64,000 nt of DNA from Synechococcus sp. Tobar12-5m-g (GTDB lineage: Bacteria; Cyanobacteriota; Cyanobacteriia; PCC-6307; Cyanobiaceae): NCBI RefSeq assembly GCF_024345415.1, contig NZ_JAGQBB010000012.1:30912-94911 (forward strand), in the 5' to 3' direction. A program made the position numbers and the translations under genes. Each line of letters begins with the position of its first letter. Position 1 is the stretch's first letter. Below, one piece after another: positions 54,328 to 63,840 of this stretch. Under the pieces are notes generated by a model, which worked only from the letters and a program-made list of their open reading frames with translations, made no database searches and was not told where the DNA came from.

Positions 54328-55377
54328 GTGGTGGCTGAACCAGAGAACCAGAGGCGCAAGCGGTTCAGCATCGACCTGCCGATCGAGCGGCTGGAGCAGA
54401 TCGATCGCTTCCGCAAGGAGTGGGGCTATCGCGGTCGTGGCGATGTCCTGGAGCGGTTGCTCAACCACGTGCTCAGCAGTGATGAGGACCTGGAGGAGGA
54501 CGCTACGGACGGCAGCGGCGAGCCCCACGGGTTGAACGAGCGGGGTGCCCTGGTGCTGGTCGCCAACTGCCACCAGGCCGAGCTGGTGTTCGACGACGAG
54601 GCCAGCGGCGAGGCAGGAGGTCCGCTGGAACTCCGCACACCACTGGACCCGATGCCCGTGATCGATTCCAGACCCAGCGCCAACCAACGTCGCCGAAGCC
54701 TTGGGATTGAGCTGCCCGGCTTCGTGCGCCAGAAGTCGGAGCGGCTGCGCCAGAGCATCAACCCGCCGCCGGCCGCCGAGAAGGATCGGGAGCCCCTGCC
54801 CAGACTTGGCCCGATCGATCTGGACCAAGCCCTCCAGGCTGCGGGACAGCATTGGCGCAACCTCTACGGCACGGAAGCGAATGCGGCGGTGCTGGAAGCG
54901 GCGATGGTCTGGTTGGCCCAGGAGATCTGGCCCCAGTCGGATCAGTCCGATGGAGGTCCGTTCACCTGGACGCTGGCGGAGCGGTGGATCCTGGGGGTCA
55001 TTCCCAGCTGGCGGGCGGCAGAACCCAGCTTCGAGCGGGTGATCGTGGCGGCGGGGTTGCTGGAAGACCCGTTCAGCACCGAAACGCTCACGGTGCGCAT
55101 TCCCACGCTGATCCGCCGCTTCGTGCACCGCTTCCGCCGCCGTCAGCGCGGCACCTCCTTCCAGACCCTGGAGCACACCATGACCCTGCATGGAGCCCTG
55201 CGCCAGTTGCAGCTTCCCACCGAGGACGGCCAACGGTTCACCCTCGACCAGATCCGGGAGGCCTACCGCGACCAGGCCCTCAATCACCATCCCGATGCCG
55301 GCGGCAGCGCCGATGCGATGCGTCGATTGAACGAGGCCTACCAGCTCCTCAAGGAGCTGTACCGGAAGACCACCTAA
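54328..55377 (+). CDS. J-domain protein with N-terminal ribbon-helix-helix-like domain
   Basis: A 349-residue protein. Residues ~10-48 read RRKRFSIDLPIERLEQIDRF and RGRGDVLERLLNHVL, a beta strand and two helices like a ribbon-helix-helix DNA-binding domain. A middle helical region (AGQHWRNLYGTEANAAVLEA onward) is unrecognised. The C-terminal J domain has LDQIREAYRDQALNHHPDAG with the HPD motif and MRRLNEAYQLLKELYRK. J domains stimulate Hsp70 ATPase, so this may target DnaK to a DNA-bound complex. GTG start; a second GTG follows immediately. Confidence 0.75.
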   Translation: MVAEPENQRRKRFSIDLPIERLEQIDRFRKEWGYRGRGDVLERLLNHVLSSDEDLEEDATDGSGEPHGLNERGALVLVANCHQAELVFDDEASGEAGGPLELRTPLDPMPVIDSRPSANQRRRSLGIELPGFVRQKSERLRQSINPPPAAEKDREPLPRLGPIDLDQALQAAGQHWRNLYGTEANAAVLEAAMVWLAQEIWPQSDQSDGGPFTWTLAERWILGVIPSWRAAEPSFERVIVAAGLLEDPFSTETLTVRIPTLIRRFVHRFRRRQRGTSFQTLEHTMTLHGALRQLQLPTEDGQRFTLDQIREAYRDQALNHHPDAGGSADAMRRLNEAYQLLKELYRKTT

Positions 55378-55424
55378 GTATCTCGTCTATCTCTTCTCAG
55401 ACATGTAACAAGACCTATTCAGTG

Positions 55425-55436
55425 TCTCAGCTGAGA
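55425..55436. repeat. 12-bp palindrome TCTCAGCTGAGA
   Basis: TCTCAGCTGAGA is a perfect palindrome about 50 bp after the J-domain gene stop, a candidate protein-binding site. Confidence 0.4.
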
Positions 55437-55557
55437 TGGCCTATGCACCAACTGATTCCACCGTGGCGCCGTGAAGCGCTGCATCAAGCCACGGGGCCGG
55501 GCGGACCCAGAGACGCGACGTTCCACCGCCTTGGCTGGTCCATTGCCGCCTTGCGCT

Positions 55558-55579
55558 GTTGTCCAGTGCTCTGGACAAC
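55558..55579. repeat. 9-bp perfect hairpin with TGCT tetraloop
   Basis: GTTGTCCAG (55558-55566) pairs with CTGGACAAC (55571-55579) around a 4-nt loop. No T-run follows on either strand. Confidence 0.6.
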
Positions 55580-55616
55580 GCTGAGATTCCATGCAAATAC
55601 AGAGCCTGCCAAGGCT

Positions 55617-55643
55617 GCGTACCTGCCTATGGAGCAGGTACGC
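55617..55643. repeat. 10-bp perfect hairpin
   Basis: GCGTACCTGC (55617-55626) pairs with GCAGGTACGC (55634-55643) around a 7-nt loop, 38 nt after the preceding hairpin. Two such stems in a noncoding stretch suggest a structured transcript. Confidence 0.6.
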
Positions 55644-56227
55644 AAGAGATCTGCTGAATCGATCCACCTGTGGACGGGGATGGAAAGAAGTCTTTTCGCG
55701 AAGATTCACGCCAGACCGACCGATCAAAGGGAAGCCCGCGTCCCCTGGAATCAACGCCATTCATCGATCTCAATCGATTCTCCCTTGCGAGGTCTGCTGC
55801 CCGGTCGGACTGGCCGGCCGGGTTCCTCAGCCAAGGGCCCGATCGCCAGCCACCATCGCGCCTGACCACCCATCCGCTCAGGCTTGGCGTTCGAGTCCTG
55901 ATTTCAGACCTGGCCTGAGATCCGAATAGGACTCGTTATCCCCAAAAAAGACCAGACCCGAGACCCGGTTTGCATCTCATCTGCGATCAGCGAGATTACT
56001 TTGACCGATCCTGGCGTCCAGGCTCTGGCAATGAACACAGCCGATACAGCCGACACAACAGCCGAACTCCACCCGTTCAGAGGAACGTCAGTCCCGTCCA
56101 GCTTGGCTCACGCTTCTTAGGCAAGACAACCGGCTGGTCCAGGATTCTGTTTCAGGCTGGACATGCAAGACGATCAACCAGTTCCAGGCTGGGCCGGTGC
56201 AGAGTCCGGGCTGGCCTTGGGCAGGGG

Positions 56228-56722
56228 TCAGGCCGAGGTCTGCATGCCCTGGATCAGAAAGTCGAAATAGGGGGAAGCGACGGCGGCATCGCTGGAGCCC
56301 AGCAGCACCAGGGAGGCTTCCTTCAGGCAGCGCATGGCCTCGACCATGCCGGCCATGGGCACGCCAAGGCTGTTGTACATCTCCCGCGCTCCCACCAGGC
56401 CGATCTCCTGGATCTTCTCGGTGCTGCCAGCCATCACGCCGTAGGTGACCAGCCTCAGGTACCAGCTGAAATCACGCAGGCACTGGGCCCTCTGCCGCTG
56501 GCCGTAGGCGTTACCTCCCTGGGCCACGTACTCTGGCTTGCTGGCGAACAACTGGCGCGCCGATTCATCGACGATCTTGCGTTCGTTCTCGCTGAGGGCG
56601 CGGGCAATGCTGATGCGCTGGCTGCCACCGGAGAGAAACTGCGCCATGACGCGCAATTCACCGCCACTGGGGTAGCGGAGCTGATCATCGGCTTGCAGGA
56701 TCAGATCCCGGACAACGCTCAT
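56228..56722 (-). CDS. apcD: Allophycocyanin alpha-B chain (ApcD)
   Basis: A 164-residue phycobiliprotein of the phycobilisome core that acts as terminal energy emitter. N-terminus MSVVRDLILQADDQLRYPSG, bilin-binding Cys in RQRAQCLRDFSWYLRLVTYG, then IGLVGAREMYNSLGVPMAGM and C-terminus PYFDFLIQGMQTSA. The RYPS start and PYFDFLIQ end distinguish ApcD from ApcA, ApcB and ApcF. ATG at 56722 has a TAGGAT box 23 nt upstream. Confidence 0.92.
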   Translation of the reverse strand: MSVVRDLILQADDQLRYPSGGELRVMAQFLSGGSQRISIARALSENERKIVDESARQLFASKPEYVAQGGNAYGQRQRAQCLRDFSWYLRLVTYGVMAGSTEKIQEIGLVGAREMYNSLGVPMAGMVEAMRCLKEASLVLLGSSDAAVASPYFDFLIQGMQTSA

Positions 56723-56744
56723 TCCGTCCACCATGCACCGCCCG

Positions 56745-56750
56745 ATCCTA
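56745..56750 (-). promoter_or_regulatory. Putative -10 box (TAGGAT) of apcD
   Basis: TAGGAT on the minus strand 23 nt before the apcD ATG, in the context ATAGGATCGG. The distance matches other boxes in the window. Confidence 0.45.
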
Positions 56751-56859
56751 TCGAGGCCCGAGCCGAAAGCCCACCGGGGCCTGCCATGTGTAACGGCCCT
56801 TTGCATCTAGGGTCGTGGGCGCCCTCCTGGTCTGGTGAGCGTTGCGAATGGGGTCGTCC

Positions 56860-58245
56860 ATGCCAGCCGTCGGCAGCGAACTGGAGCTCCGGGTCACTGG
56901 CCTGAACCATGAGGGCCACGGCGTGGCGCGTTTGCTTGGCCCCGGCTCTGGGGGGCCTGGCCCCGGGGCCAGCGAGCTGGTGGTCTTTGTCCCCGATGCC
57001 CTGCCCGGGGAGGAGGTGAGGGTAAGGGTGTGCCACCAGGGCCAGCGCCACCTGGTGGCGGAGCTGATCGAGCGCCATTCCAGCTCCCCGGATCGCCGCA
57101 AGCCCCCCTGCATCCTGGCCGGCACATGTGGCGGCTGCAGCGTCCAGCATCTCAAAGACCCGGCTCAGGCGACCTGGAAACAGGACCTGCTCCAGGAAAC
57201 CCTGCGGCGGATCGGCGGCTTGCAGCTGGCAGTCGAGCCGATCCTGGCCGCCGCCTCGCCCCTGGGCTACCGGAACCGCGCCGTCATCCCCCTGGAGCGC
57301 ACCGCTGAGGGACGGCTGCGGGCGGGCTTCTACCGCAGCGGCAGCCACCGGATCGTGAACATGAACCGCTGCCCGGTGCTGGATCCCCGCATCGACCGCC
57401 TGATCGCTCCCCTCAAGCACGACCTCGAGGTCAGCGACTGGCCGGTGGATGTGAATCTGCGGGAGGGCGGCGGCCTGCGCCACCTGGCCCTGCGGCTGGG
57501 CCATCACACCGGCGAGCTGCTGCTCACCCTGATCAGCAGCCATGATGACCTGCCTGACCTTCAGCTGCAGGCCGAGATCTGGATGGAGCGCTGGCCCGAG
57601 CTCGTGGGGGTGTGCCTGAACCTTCAGAGTCGGCCGAGCAACACCCTGATGGGACCGTCCACCACCTGCATCGCCGGCAGGCCCTGGTTGATCGAGCGGT
57701 TCGGTGGACTCCAGTACCAGATTGGCCCTGACACCTTCTTCCAGGTCAACACCCCCCAGGCCGAGCAGCTTCTGCCACTGCTGAGCTCGGCGTTGCAGCC
57801 CTCGGCCGCGGTCAGGATTGTCGATGCCTTCTGCGGCATCGGCACCTTCACCTTGCCCCTGGCGGCAGCGGGTGCCCAGGTGCTCGGCCTCGAGCAGCAC
57901 GCCGGCAGCGTCGCCCAGGCCAGGATCAACGCCAGCTTCAATGGCCTGGGCGGGGTGGAGCTGGAGGCGGCCGATGTGGCGATCGCGCTGCCTGAGGCCC
58001 TGCGCCACGCCGACGCCCTGCTTCTCGATCCACCGCGCAAGGGTCTGCCGGCGACCGTCTGCGACGCGATTCTGGCCACCCCCCCCCAACGCCTGGCCTA
58101 TCTCAGCTGCAACCCGGCCAGCCTGGCTCGGGATCTCGCCCGCCTCTGCGCCGATGGTTCGCTGCGGCTTGTCTGCGTGCAACCGCTCGATTTCTTTCCC
58201 CAGACCAGCCACGTCGAGGCTCTGGCCGTCCTGGAGAAGACATGA
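56860..58245 (+). CDS. rlmD: RlmD/RumA-family rRNA (uracil-C5) methyltransferase
   Basis: A 461-residue SAM methyltransferase. A TRAM domain (LELRVTGLNHEGHGVARLLG) is followed by an iron-sulfur cysteine set (CILAGTCGGCSVQH plus a later Cys), then the Rossmann domain with FFQVNTPQAEQLLPLL, DAFCGIGTFTLPLA and DPPRKGLP. The catalytic Cys lies in YLSCNPASLARDL. Expected to make m5U in 23S rRNA; tRNA action is possible. ATG 56860 chosen; 56848 is an alternative. Divergent from apcD. Confidence 0.9.
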   Translation: MPAVGSELELRVTGLNHEGHGVARLLGPGSGGPGPGASELVVFVPDALPGEEVRVRVCHQGQRHLVAELIERHSSSPDRRKPPCILAGTCGGCSVQHLKDPAQATWKQDLLQETLRRIGGLQLAVEPILAAASPLGYRNRAVIPLERTAEGRLRAGFYRSGSHRIVNMNRCPVLDPRIDRLIAPLKHDLEVSDWPVDVNLREGGGLRHLALRLGHHTGELLLTLISSHDDLPDLQLQAEIWMERWPELVGVCLNLQSRPSNTLMGPSTTCIAGRPWLIERFGGLQYQIGPDTFFQVNTPQAEQLLPLLSSALQPSAAVRIVDAFCGIGTFTLPLAAAGAQVLGLEQHAGSVAQARINASFNGLGGVELEAADVAIALPEALRHADALLLDPPRKGLPATVCDAILATPPQRLAYLSCNPASLARDLARLCADGSLRLVCVQPLDFFPQTSHVEALAVLEKT

Positions 58246-58277
58246 GGCGCCGGGTTCAGCTTCTGTTCCGCTCCTGA

Positions 58278-60758
58278 TCAGCTCCTCAGCTGGGCACCAA
58301 ATTGGCGATCGAGGGCGGCGCGGATCGTGGCGTGGCATTGCTCCACCTCCGATTCCGTGAGGGTGCGGCGGGGATCCCTGTAGCGCAGCCGGAAGGCCTG
58401 GCTGACGGCTCCGGCGGCAATCTGGTCGCCTTCATAGCGATCGATCAGCTCCGCCGACTCCAGCAGGGGCTTGCCTGCCTTGCGGATCGTGGCCAGCAGC
58501 TCCGCCGCCATGGTCCCGCTCGGCACCACCAGGGCCAGGTCCCGCTCCGAGGCCGGCACCGTGGGGAACACCGTGAAGCTCGGCTGCCAGCGGTTGCGGC
58601 GGGTGGCGGCGGAGAGCAGCGGCGCCAGGGGAGCCTGAAAGAGGAAGGTGGCCTCCGGCAGATCGAGGCGTTCGGCCCGGGCGGGATGGAGCTGGCCGAA
58701 CCAGCCCACCGCTCGCCCCTCCACCAACAACTCCGCCGCCCGGCCCGGATGGAGCAGCCCGTGGCTGGTGAGGGGGCGGTCTTCGCAGGGGATGGCCAGG
58801 CTGGCGAGGGCCACCTGCAGCACGCCGCGGGCTTCGAAGTAATCCGGATGCCGCGGCTTGCCGCCGTTGCTCCAGAGCGCGGCGCGACGCTCGCCGCAGA
58901 TCACACCGGCCAGCTCAAAGTGCTCCTGCGGAACGGTGGAATCCGGGTCAAGGTCGAAGACGCTGCCGATTTCGAAGCCCCAGAACCCTTGGCGGGAGGC
59001 CTGGAGGTTGCGCCGGGCCGCCTGCAGCAGTTCCTCGATCAGGCTGTCGCGCAGGTGGCTGGTATCAGCCAGCAGGGGATTGGCCAGGGGCACCCGCGGC
59101 GCCGTGGCCAGCGCCGACTCGCCGGGGACCAGGGACACCAGGGACAGGGTGCAGAGTTCCTGCAGCCCCGCCTGACAGAGGGCCTGGCGCAGGCGACGCT
59201 CGGCCCGTTGGGCGGGCTCCAGGCCGCCGGGGCGAATCGGGTCAGGCAGGTGGCTGGCGAAGTGGTCGTAGCCCACCAGGCGGGCCACCTCTTCGATCAG
59301 ATCCACTTCCCGCCGCAGGTCCATGGCCCGCGAGGGGGGCACCGTCACGGTCCAGCCGTCCTCCTCTGTCTCCAACAGGCAACCCAGGGATTCGAGGGTC
59401 TGGTGGATGCGAGCGTCGTCGAGGTCTTGTTCCTGGCCATCCACGAGCACCGGACCGAGCAGTTGGTGCAGGGCGTCGCGCCGCAGCCAGAGCGGTGGCT
59501 GCGGCTCAGGGGGCCGCTGATGCAACCAGCGGCCGGCCAGCTGGGCGCCGGCGAGCTCCTGCAGCAACGCGGCGGCCCGATCCGCCGCAGCCAGGGTCAC
59601 CTGGCGCGGCAATCCCTTTTCGAAGCGAAGGCTGGCGTCGGTGCGCAGCCCGACACTGCGGGCGCTGCGCCGCACGGCCTGGGGGGCGAAGACCGCCGCC
59701 TCCAGCCAGATGTTGGTGGTTTCCTCCTGGACGGCCGCGTTCGCCCCACCCATCACCCCGGCCAGGGCCACGGCTTGGTCGGCATAGGTCACCACCAGTG
59801 CTTCTGGGCTCAAGGCGTGGTGAGCGCCATCGAGGCCGGTGAACGGTTCCGCGGCGGTGGCACCGCGCAGACCGATCCGCTGCGCTTGGGCCTCGGCGCC
59901 GGTGCTTCCGGCCGGATCGAGGCCCGCCAGGCGGTCGGCGTCGAAGGCATGGAGAGGTTGGCCGGTTTCCAGCATCACCAGGTTGGTGATGTCGACGACG
60001 TTGTTGATCGGCCGAAGGCCGGCGCGCTCCAGGCGGCGCTGCAGCCAGGGCGGCGACGGTGCCACCCGCACCCCCCCCAGGGCTGTGAGGCTGAACAGCC
60101 CCCCCTCCTCGATCGCCGCCCGATCGGCTGCCCCCACGGCCAGGGGCTGGGCGGCGATCGGCGTTGGACTGCTGGCGAGCTGGAGAGGGGCTCCGGTGAG
60201 GGCGGCCACTTCCCGGGCGATGCCCTGCATCGAGAGGCCATCGGGGCGGTTGGCGGTGATGGCCAGCTCCAGCACCTGATCATCCAGGCCGAGGGCCGCA
60301 GCGACGGCCGCGCCGAGGGGGGGGACCTGCTCCAGCAGTTCATCGAGCACGGCGATGCCGGCGGAGCCAGCGGCGAGCCCCAGCTCCTGGAGGGAGCAGA
60401 TCATGCCGCTGCTGGCCACCCCCCGCAGCTCGGCGGGCTTGATCGTGAGATCAACGGCCGGCAGGTGGGTTCCCACCAGGGCCACCGGCACATGGAGGCC
60501 CACCCGCACGTTGGCGGCGCCGCACACGATCTGCAACGGGGCCTCAGCGCCGACCTCGACGCGGCAGACGCTCAGCTTGTCGGCGTTGGGATGGGGCTGG
60601 CGGTCGGTGACCAGACCCACCACCACCCCGGTGGCATTGGCGGCGAGATCCTCGATCGCCTCCACCTCGAACCCGGCGATCGAGAGCCGCTCGGCCAACT
60701 CGGCCACCGGCGTGTCGCAGGCCACCAGCTCCCTGAGCCATTGGAGCGAGACCCGCAT
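58278..60758 (-). CDS. pheT: Phenylalanyl-tRNA synthetase, beta subunit
   Basis: An 826-residue subunit. N-terminus [20 protein letters not shown], an EMAP-like tRNA-binding domain (~40-150, with [20 protein letters not shown]), the editing B3/B4 region, B5 with [19 protein letters not shown], core [17 protein letters not shown], and a C-terminal anticodon-binding FDX-ACB domain ([20 protein letters not shown]). Pairs with PheS encoded elsewhere. Divergent from rpmG with a TAGGAT box 27 nt upstream. Confidence 0.96.
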   Translation of the reverse strand: MRVSLQWLRELVACDTPVAELAERLSIAGFEVEAIEDLAANATGVVVGLVTDRQPHPNADKLSVCRVEVGAEAPLQIVCGAANVRVGLHVPVALVGTHLPAVDLTIKPAELRGVASSGMICSLQELGLAAGSAGIAVLDELLEQVPPLGAAVAAALGLDDQVLELAITANRPDGLSMQGIAREVAALTGAPLQLASSPTPIAAQPLAVGAADRAAIEEGGLFSLTALGGVRVAPSPPWLQRRLERAGLRPINNVVDITNLVMLETGQPLHAFDADRLAGLDPAGSTGAEAQAQRIGLRGATAAEPFTGLDGAHHALSPEALVVTYADQAVALAGVMGGANAAVQEETTNIWLEAAVFAPQAVRRSARSVGLRTDASLRFEKGLPRQVTLAAADRAAALLQELAGAQLAGRWLHQRPPEPQPPLWLRRDALHQLLGPVLVDGQEQDLDDARIHQTLESLGCLLETEEDGWTVTVPPSRAMDLRREVDLIEEVARLVGYDHFASHLPDPIRPGGLEPAQRAERRLRQALCQAGLQELCTLSLVSLVPGESALATAPRVPLANPLLADTSHLRDSLIEELLQAARRNLQASRQGFWGFEIGSVFDLDPDSTVPQEHFELAGVICGERRAALWSNGGKPRHPDYFEARGVLQVALASLAIPCEDRPLTSHGLLHPGRAAELLVEGRAVGWFGQLHPARAERLDLPEATFLFQAPLAPLLSAATRRNRWQPSFTVFPTVPASERDLALVVPSGTMAAELLATIRKAGKPLLESAELIDRYEGDQIAAGAVSQAFRLRYRDPRRTLTESEVEQCHATIRAALDRQFGAQLRS

Positions 60759-60784
60759 CGTTCTTTGATCGTCGTAGGTCCAGT

Positions 60785-60790
60785 GATCCT
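60785..60790 (-). promoter_or_regulatory. Putative -10 box (TAGGAT) of pheT
   Basis: TAGGAT on the minus strand 27 nt before the pheT ATG, inside GATCCTAAGG, identical to the box between the ABC ATPase and obg. Confidence 0.45.
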
Positions 60791-60818
60791 AAGGAGGGAA
60801 TCGGGGCGGACCGGACGG

Positions 60819-60824
60819 TAAGAT
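60819..60824 (+). promoter_or_regulatory. Putative -10 box (TAAGAT) of rpmG-rpsR
   Basis: TAAGAT on the plus strand 45 nt before the rpmG ATG. No good -35. It would drive the rpmG-rpsR-rnb cluster. Confidence 0.4.
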
Positions 60825-60868
60825 CGACCGTTGTCAGTTCGCCTCGCACCAGCGGAGCACGTCCTTCC

Positions 60869-61063
60869 ATGGCCAAGAACAAGGGCGTCCGGCTCGTGAT
60901 CACCCTCGAGTGCACGGAATGCCGGTCCAATCCCGCCAAGCGGTCCCCCGGGGTGTCCCGTTACACCTCCCAGAAGAACCGCCGCAACACCACCGAGCGG
61001 CTTGAGTTGAAGAAGTTCTGTCCCCACTGCAACAAAAGCACGATCCACAAGGAAATCAAGTGA
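60869..61063 (+). CDS. rpmG: 50S ribosomal protein L33
   Basis: A 64-residue basic protein, [20 protein letters not shown] at the start and [18 protein letters not shown] at the end. The two CxxC pairs (CTEC and CPHC) make this the zinc-binding form. rpsR follows after 90 bp on the same strand. Confidence 0.97.
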   Translation: MAKNKGVRLVITLECTECRSNPAKRSPGVSRYTSQKNRRNTTERLELKKFCPHCNKSTIHKEIK

Positions 61064-61153
61064 GCCCCGGACTGCGCTGCGGTCCCTGGCTCCCCTGATC
61101 TCCAGGCTCTCGTTGCCGTTCCCTTCTTCTAAACCCTGCCGTTTCTGTCTTCC

Positions 61154-61375
61154 ATGTCCAGCTCCTTTTTCAAGAAGCGTCTTTCGCCGATCAAGCCCGG
61201 CGACCCGATCGACTACAAGGACGTCGATCTACTCAAGAAATTCATCACCGAGCGCGGCAAGATCCTGCCCCGCCGTCTGACCGGCCTCACCGCCAAGCAA
61301 CAGCGTGATCTCACCAATTCGGTGAAGCGGGCCCGCATCCTGGCGTTGCTGCCCTTCGTGAATCCGGAAGGCTGA
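61154..61375 (+). CDS. rpsR: 30S ribosomal protein S18
   Basis: A 73-residue protein with the S18 core [20 protein letters not shown] and [20 protein letters not shown], then [14 protein letters not shown] at 61154. The RNase II/R gene starts 8 bp after its stop, so the three genes rpmG-rpsR-rnb are probably one transcript. Confidence 0.97.
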   Translation: MSSSFFKKRLSPIKPGDPIDYKDVDLLKKFITERGKILPRRLTGLTAKQQRDLTNSVKRARILALLPFVNPEG

Positions 61376-61383
61376 GTTCCGCC

Positions 61384-63426
61384 TTGTCCCTCCAACCGGG
61401 CGACCTGGTGGGGCTGATCGGCCCCAAGGGTCCGGAGCTGGCCTTGGTTGAGAGCCTCAGCGGCTCCAGGGCCGCCCTGCGGGTGGGTTGGGATGGGCGT
61501 GCCCAGCAGCTTCCCCTGCGCCAACTCGATCGGATCGCCCGATCGCGGGGATCCGAGGCGCCGGCAAGCCGCCTGGGCGAAACCCCCTGGCGGCTGGTGG
61601 AGACTGAGCTGCTCGCCCAGCGCCCCACGGTCCGGGATCTCGGTGCCGCCTGGCTGCTGATCGGCGAAGCCGCCTGCGACCTCGAGGAGTTCGTGGCCCT
61701 GATCGCCAACGCCGACACCCCAACGGCCCGGGCGGCCTGCTGGCTGCAGTTGCAGCAGCCCGAACAGATATTTTTCCGCTGGCGCAACGGCCAGGTGCAG
61801 CCCCGCTCCCTGCGGGACCTGCGCCAGCTGCGGCGGGAGCGGCGGCAGGCCCGCCTCGCCGATCAACGGCGCGAGGCCTGGTTTGCCCTGTTGCGGGCGC
61901 GCCAACCCTTGGACCCTGAGGCCCTGGCCCCGCTCCAGCGGGAGCAGCTGGAGCTCTTGCTGGCGGTGGCTAGCGGCGCCAGCGACGCGACCATCCCCCT
62001 TGAGCTGCGCCGCGGCCTGCAGCAGGCCCAGTGCGCGCCGGAGGCTGGTCCGATCCGCCATCTGCTGGTGGATCTGGGCCTCTGGCAGCTTCATGCCCTG
62101 CCGTCCCTGCGCCGCAGCGTCTGGGAGCAGGGCTTCAGCGAAGAGCTGCTGGCGGAGGCGGAGCGGCTGGTGGCCAGCGCTGACCAGCCCTGGCCGGGCG
62201 ATGCGGATCGCCTCGATCTCAGCGGCCTGCGTACCTACAGCCTTGATGACGCGGACACCAGCGAGATCGACGACGCCCTTTCCCTGGAGACCAGCGCCGA
62301 TGGGAGGGAGCGGATCTGGATCCACATCGCCGATCCCGGGCGGCTGATCGCGGCCGACTCCCCCCTCGACCTCGAAGCGCGACAACGGGGCTCCAGCCTT
62401 TACCTTGCCGATCGGGTGGTGCCGATGTTTCCGATCCGCCTGGCGGCAGGACCGTTCAGCTTGCGCCAGGGACGGCGTTGCGCGGCCTGGAGCACCGCCG
62501 TGGAGCTGGATCCGGAGGGGGCAGTGCTGGACGCCTCGATCCAGCGCAGCTGGGTGCGCCCCACCTACCGGCTCACCTACGGCGATGGCGATGAGCTGAT
62601 TGAGCTGGCCCCTCCCCAGGACGCCGACCTGGCCCGGCTGCACGAGCTGCTGCAGCGACGGCGCCGCTGGCGGGAGCGCCAGGGGGCCCTGCAGATGGAC
62701 CAACCGGAGGGGCGGATCCGCTGCCGGGACGAGGCGGCGGAGTTGGAGGTCACCGAACCCTCGGCGGCCCGGGCCCTGGTGGCCGAAGCAATGATACTCA
62801 ATGGTGCCGTGGTGGCCGAGCATGGCATCCGCCACGGGCTGGCCCTGCCCTACCGCGGCCAGCCCGCCAGCGAACTCCCGCCTGCCGCGGAACTGGATGC
62901 CCTGCCGCCCGGACCGGTGCGCCATGCCGCCCTGCGCCGCTGCCTCAGCCGGGGGACCAGTGGGGTGGCCGCGTCCCCCCATTTCAGCCTCGGGCTGCCG
63001 GCCTATGTGCAGGCCACCTCTCCGATCCGTCGCTACGGCGATCTGCTGGTGCAGCGCCAGCTGGCCGCCCAGGGCGGCGGCGCTGTGGCCCTCGATGGCC
63101 CGGCCCTCTCGGAGCTGCTGAGCGCCTTGGAGACTGTGGTGCGCGAAGGCATCCAGATCTGCCGCGAAGACCAGCGCCATTGGCAGCAGGTGTGGTTCGA
63201 GCAGCACCGCGGCGAGCGCTGGGAGGGGCTGTTCCTGCGCTGGCTTCGACCCCAGGACCAGCTGGGTCTGGTGCACCTGGAAGCCCTGGCGCTTGATCAG
63301 GCGGCCCGTTGCCCCCCCGGCAGCGACCCCGGCGACGGCCTCTCGGTGATGGTGGAGCAGGTGGATTCGCTTTCGGATCTACTTCGGCTCACGGCTCGCC
63401 CCCGTTCGGCTGGTCCTGACCGTTGA
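61384..63426 (+). CDS. rnb: RNase II/R-family exoribonuclease (catalytic residues present)
   Basis: A 680-residue 3'-5' exoribonuclease. The RNB active site keeps its aspartates in DADTSEIDDALSLE (about residue 288) and the catalytic Arg in ATSPIRRYGDLLVQRQLAAQ (~544). IADPGRLIAADSPLDLEARQ and LYLADRVVPMFPIRLAAGPF are typical. The N-terminus is short and no clear cold-shock domains are seen; the C-terminal S1-like part is weak (WFEQHRGERWEGLF). TTG start, 8 bp after rpsR. Confidence 0.9.
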   Translation: MSLQPGDLVGLIGPKGPELALVESLSGSRAALRVGWDGRAQQLPLRQLDRIARSRGSEAPASRLGETPWRLVETELLAQRPTVRDLGAAWLLIGEAACDLEEFVALIANADTPTARAACWLQLQQPEQIFFRWRNGQVQPRSLRDLRQLRRERRQARLADQRREAWFALLRARQPLDPEALAPLQREQLELLLAVASGASDATIPLELRRGLQQAQCAPEAGPIRHLLVDLGLWQLHALPSLRRSVWEQGFSEELLAEAERLVASADQPWPGDADRLDLSGLRTYSLDDADTSEIDDALSLETSADGRERIWIHIADPGRLIAADSPLDLEARQRGSSLYLADRVVPMFPIRLAAGPFSLRQGRRCAAWSTAVELDPEGAVLDASIQRSWVRPTYRLTYGDGDELIELAPPQDADLARLHELLQRRRRWRERQGALQMDQPEGRIRCRDEAAELEVTEPSAARALVAEAMILNGAVVAEHGIRHGLALPYRGQPASELPPAAELDALPPGPVRHAALRRCLSRGTSGVAASPHFSLGLPAYVQATSPIRRYGDLLVQRQLAAQGGGAVALDGPALSELLSALETVVREGIQICREDQRHWQQVWFEQHRGERWEGLFLRWLRPQDQLGLVHLEALALDQAARCPPGSDPGDGLSVMVEQVDSLSDLLRLTARPRSAGPDR

Positions 63427-63840
63427 ACACCTCCAGCACAGAGGCGGTGTCTTTCCTACCTGGATCGAGCCAGGTGCGGCTGGAGGCGGCCCCGTCATGG
63501 AGCAACCCAGAGAACCCCGTGCCCCCATTCGGCCCGGATGATTCAGACTTGGAGCCTGAAGGGTCCTGAGACCATCATGAGAATCTCAGGAAAATCGGAG
63601 GGGTTGATCCAGCCGGCAACCCTACGGATCAGGTCCTGGGGTACGTTTAGAAGTGATCACATCTGCATTGGTCTGGCCCAGATCCGCAGGGCCACAGGTG
63701 AATCCAGTCAACAAGGCATACGACAAGCCAACGACTCCACCAGCTTGAACCGGCGCTTGATGCCAGCTTAGTTGGCCTGGCAACCCTTGGCCTGCTGGCC
63801 CCGGTGACTTTCAGGGAAGGTGTCACTCCTTGGCTGCCAC
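63427..63840. other. Noncoding stretch before a transposase fragment
   Basis: About 410 bp with no convincing gene on either strand. It contains the hairpin at 63564-63591. Frames present have poor codon use and no recognisable motif. Probably a boundary between the rnb gene and an insertion sequence whose 3' end is at the window edge. Confidence 0.45.
63564..63591. terminator. 8-bp hairpin downstream of rnb
   Basis: TCCTGAGA (63564-63571) pairs with TCTCAGGA (63584-63591). It lies about 140 bp after the rnb stop. A short A-run, not a T-run, follows on the plus strand, so terminator function is doubtful. Confidence 0.3.

Larger units (their letters stand above)
55378..56227. other. 850-bp gene-poor region with hairpins
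   Basis: No convincing coding frame on either strand; composition is less G/C-rich than the neighbours. It holds a palindrome (55425-55436), two strong adjacent hairpins (55558-55579 and 55617-55643), a C-A6-G run near 55943, and three close copies of ACAGCCGA (about 56037-56065). It could encode a structured RNA, be remains of a lost gene, or hold regulatory sequence for the flanking genes. No tRNA pattern was found. Confidence 0.5.

Noticed and set aside
55886..55905. GTTCGAGTCC resembling a tRNA T-loop
   Set aside because: The flanking five bases do not pair, and no acceptor, D or anticodon stems could be drawn.
55670..55918. 82-codon plus-strand frame in the gene-poor region
   Set aside because: No motif, codon use unlike the neighbours, and other overlapping frames are equally long.
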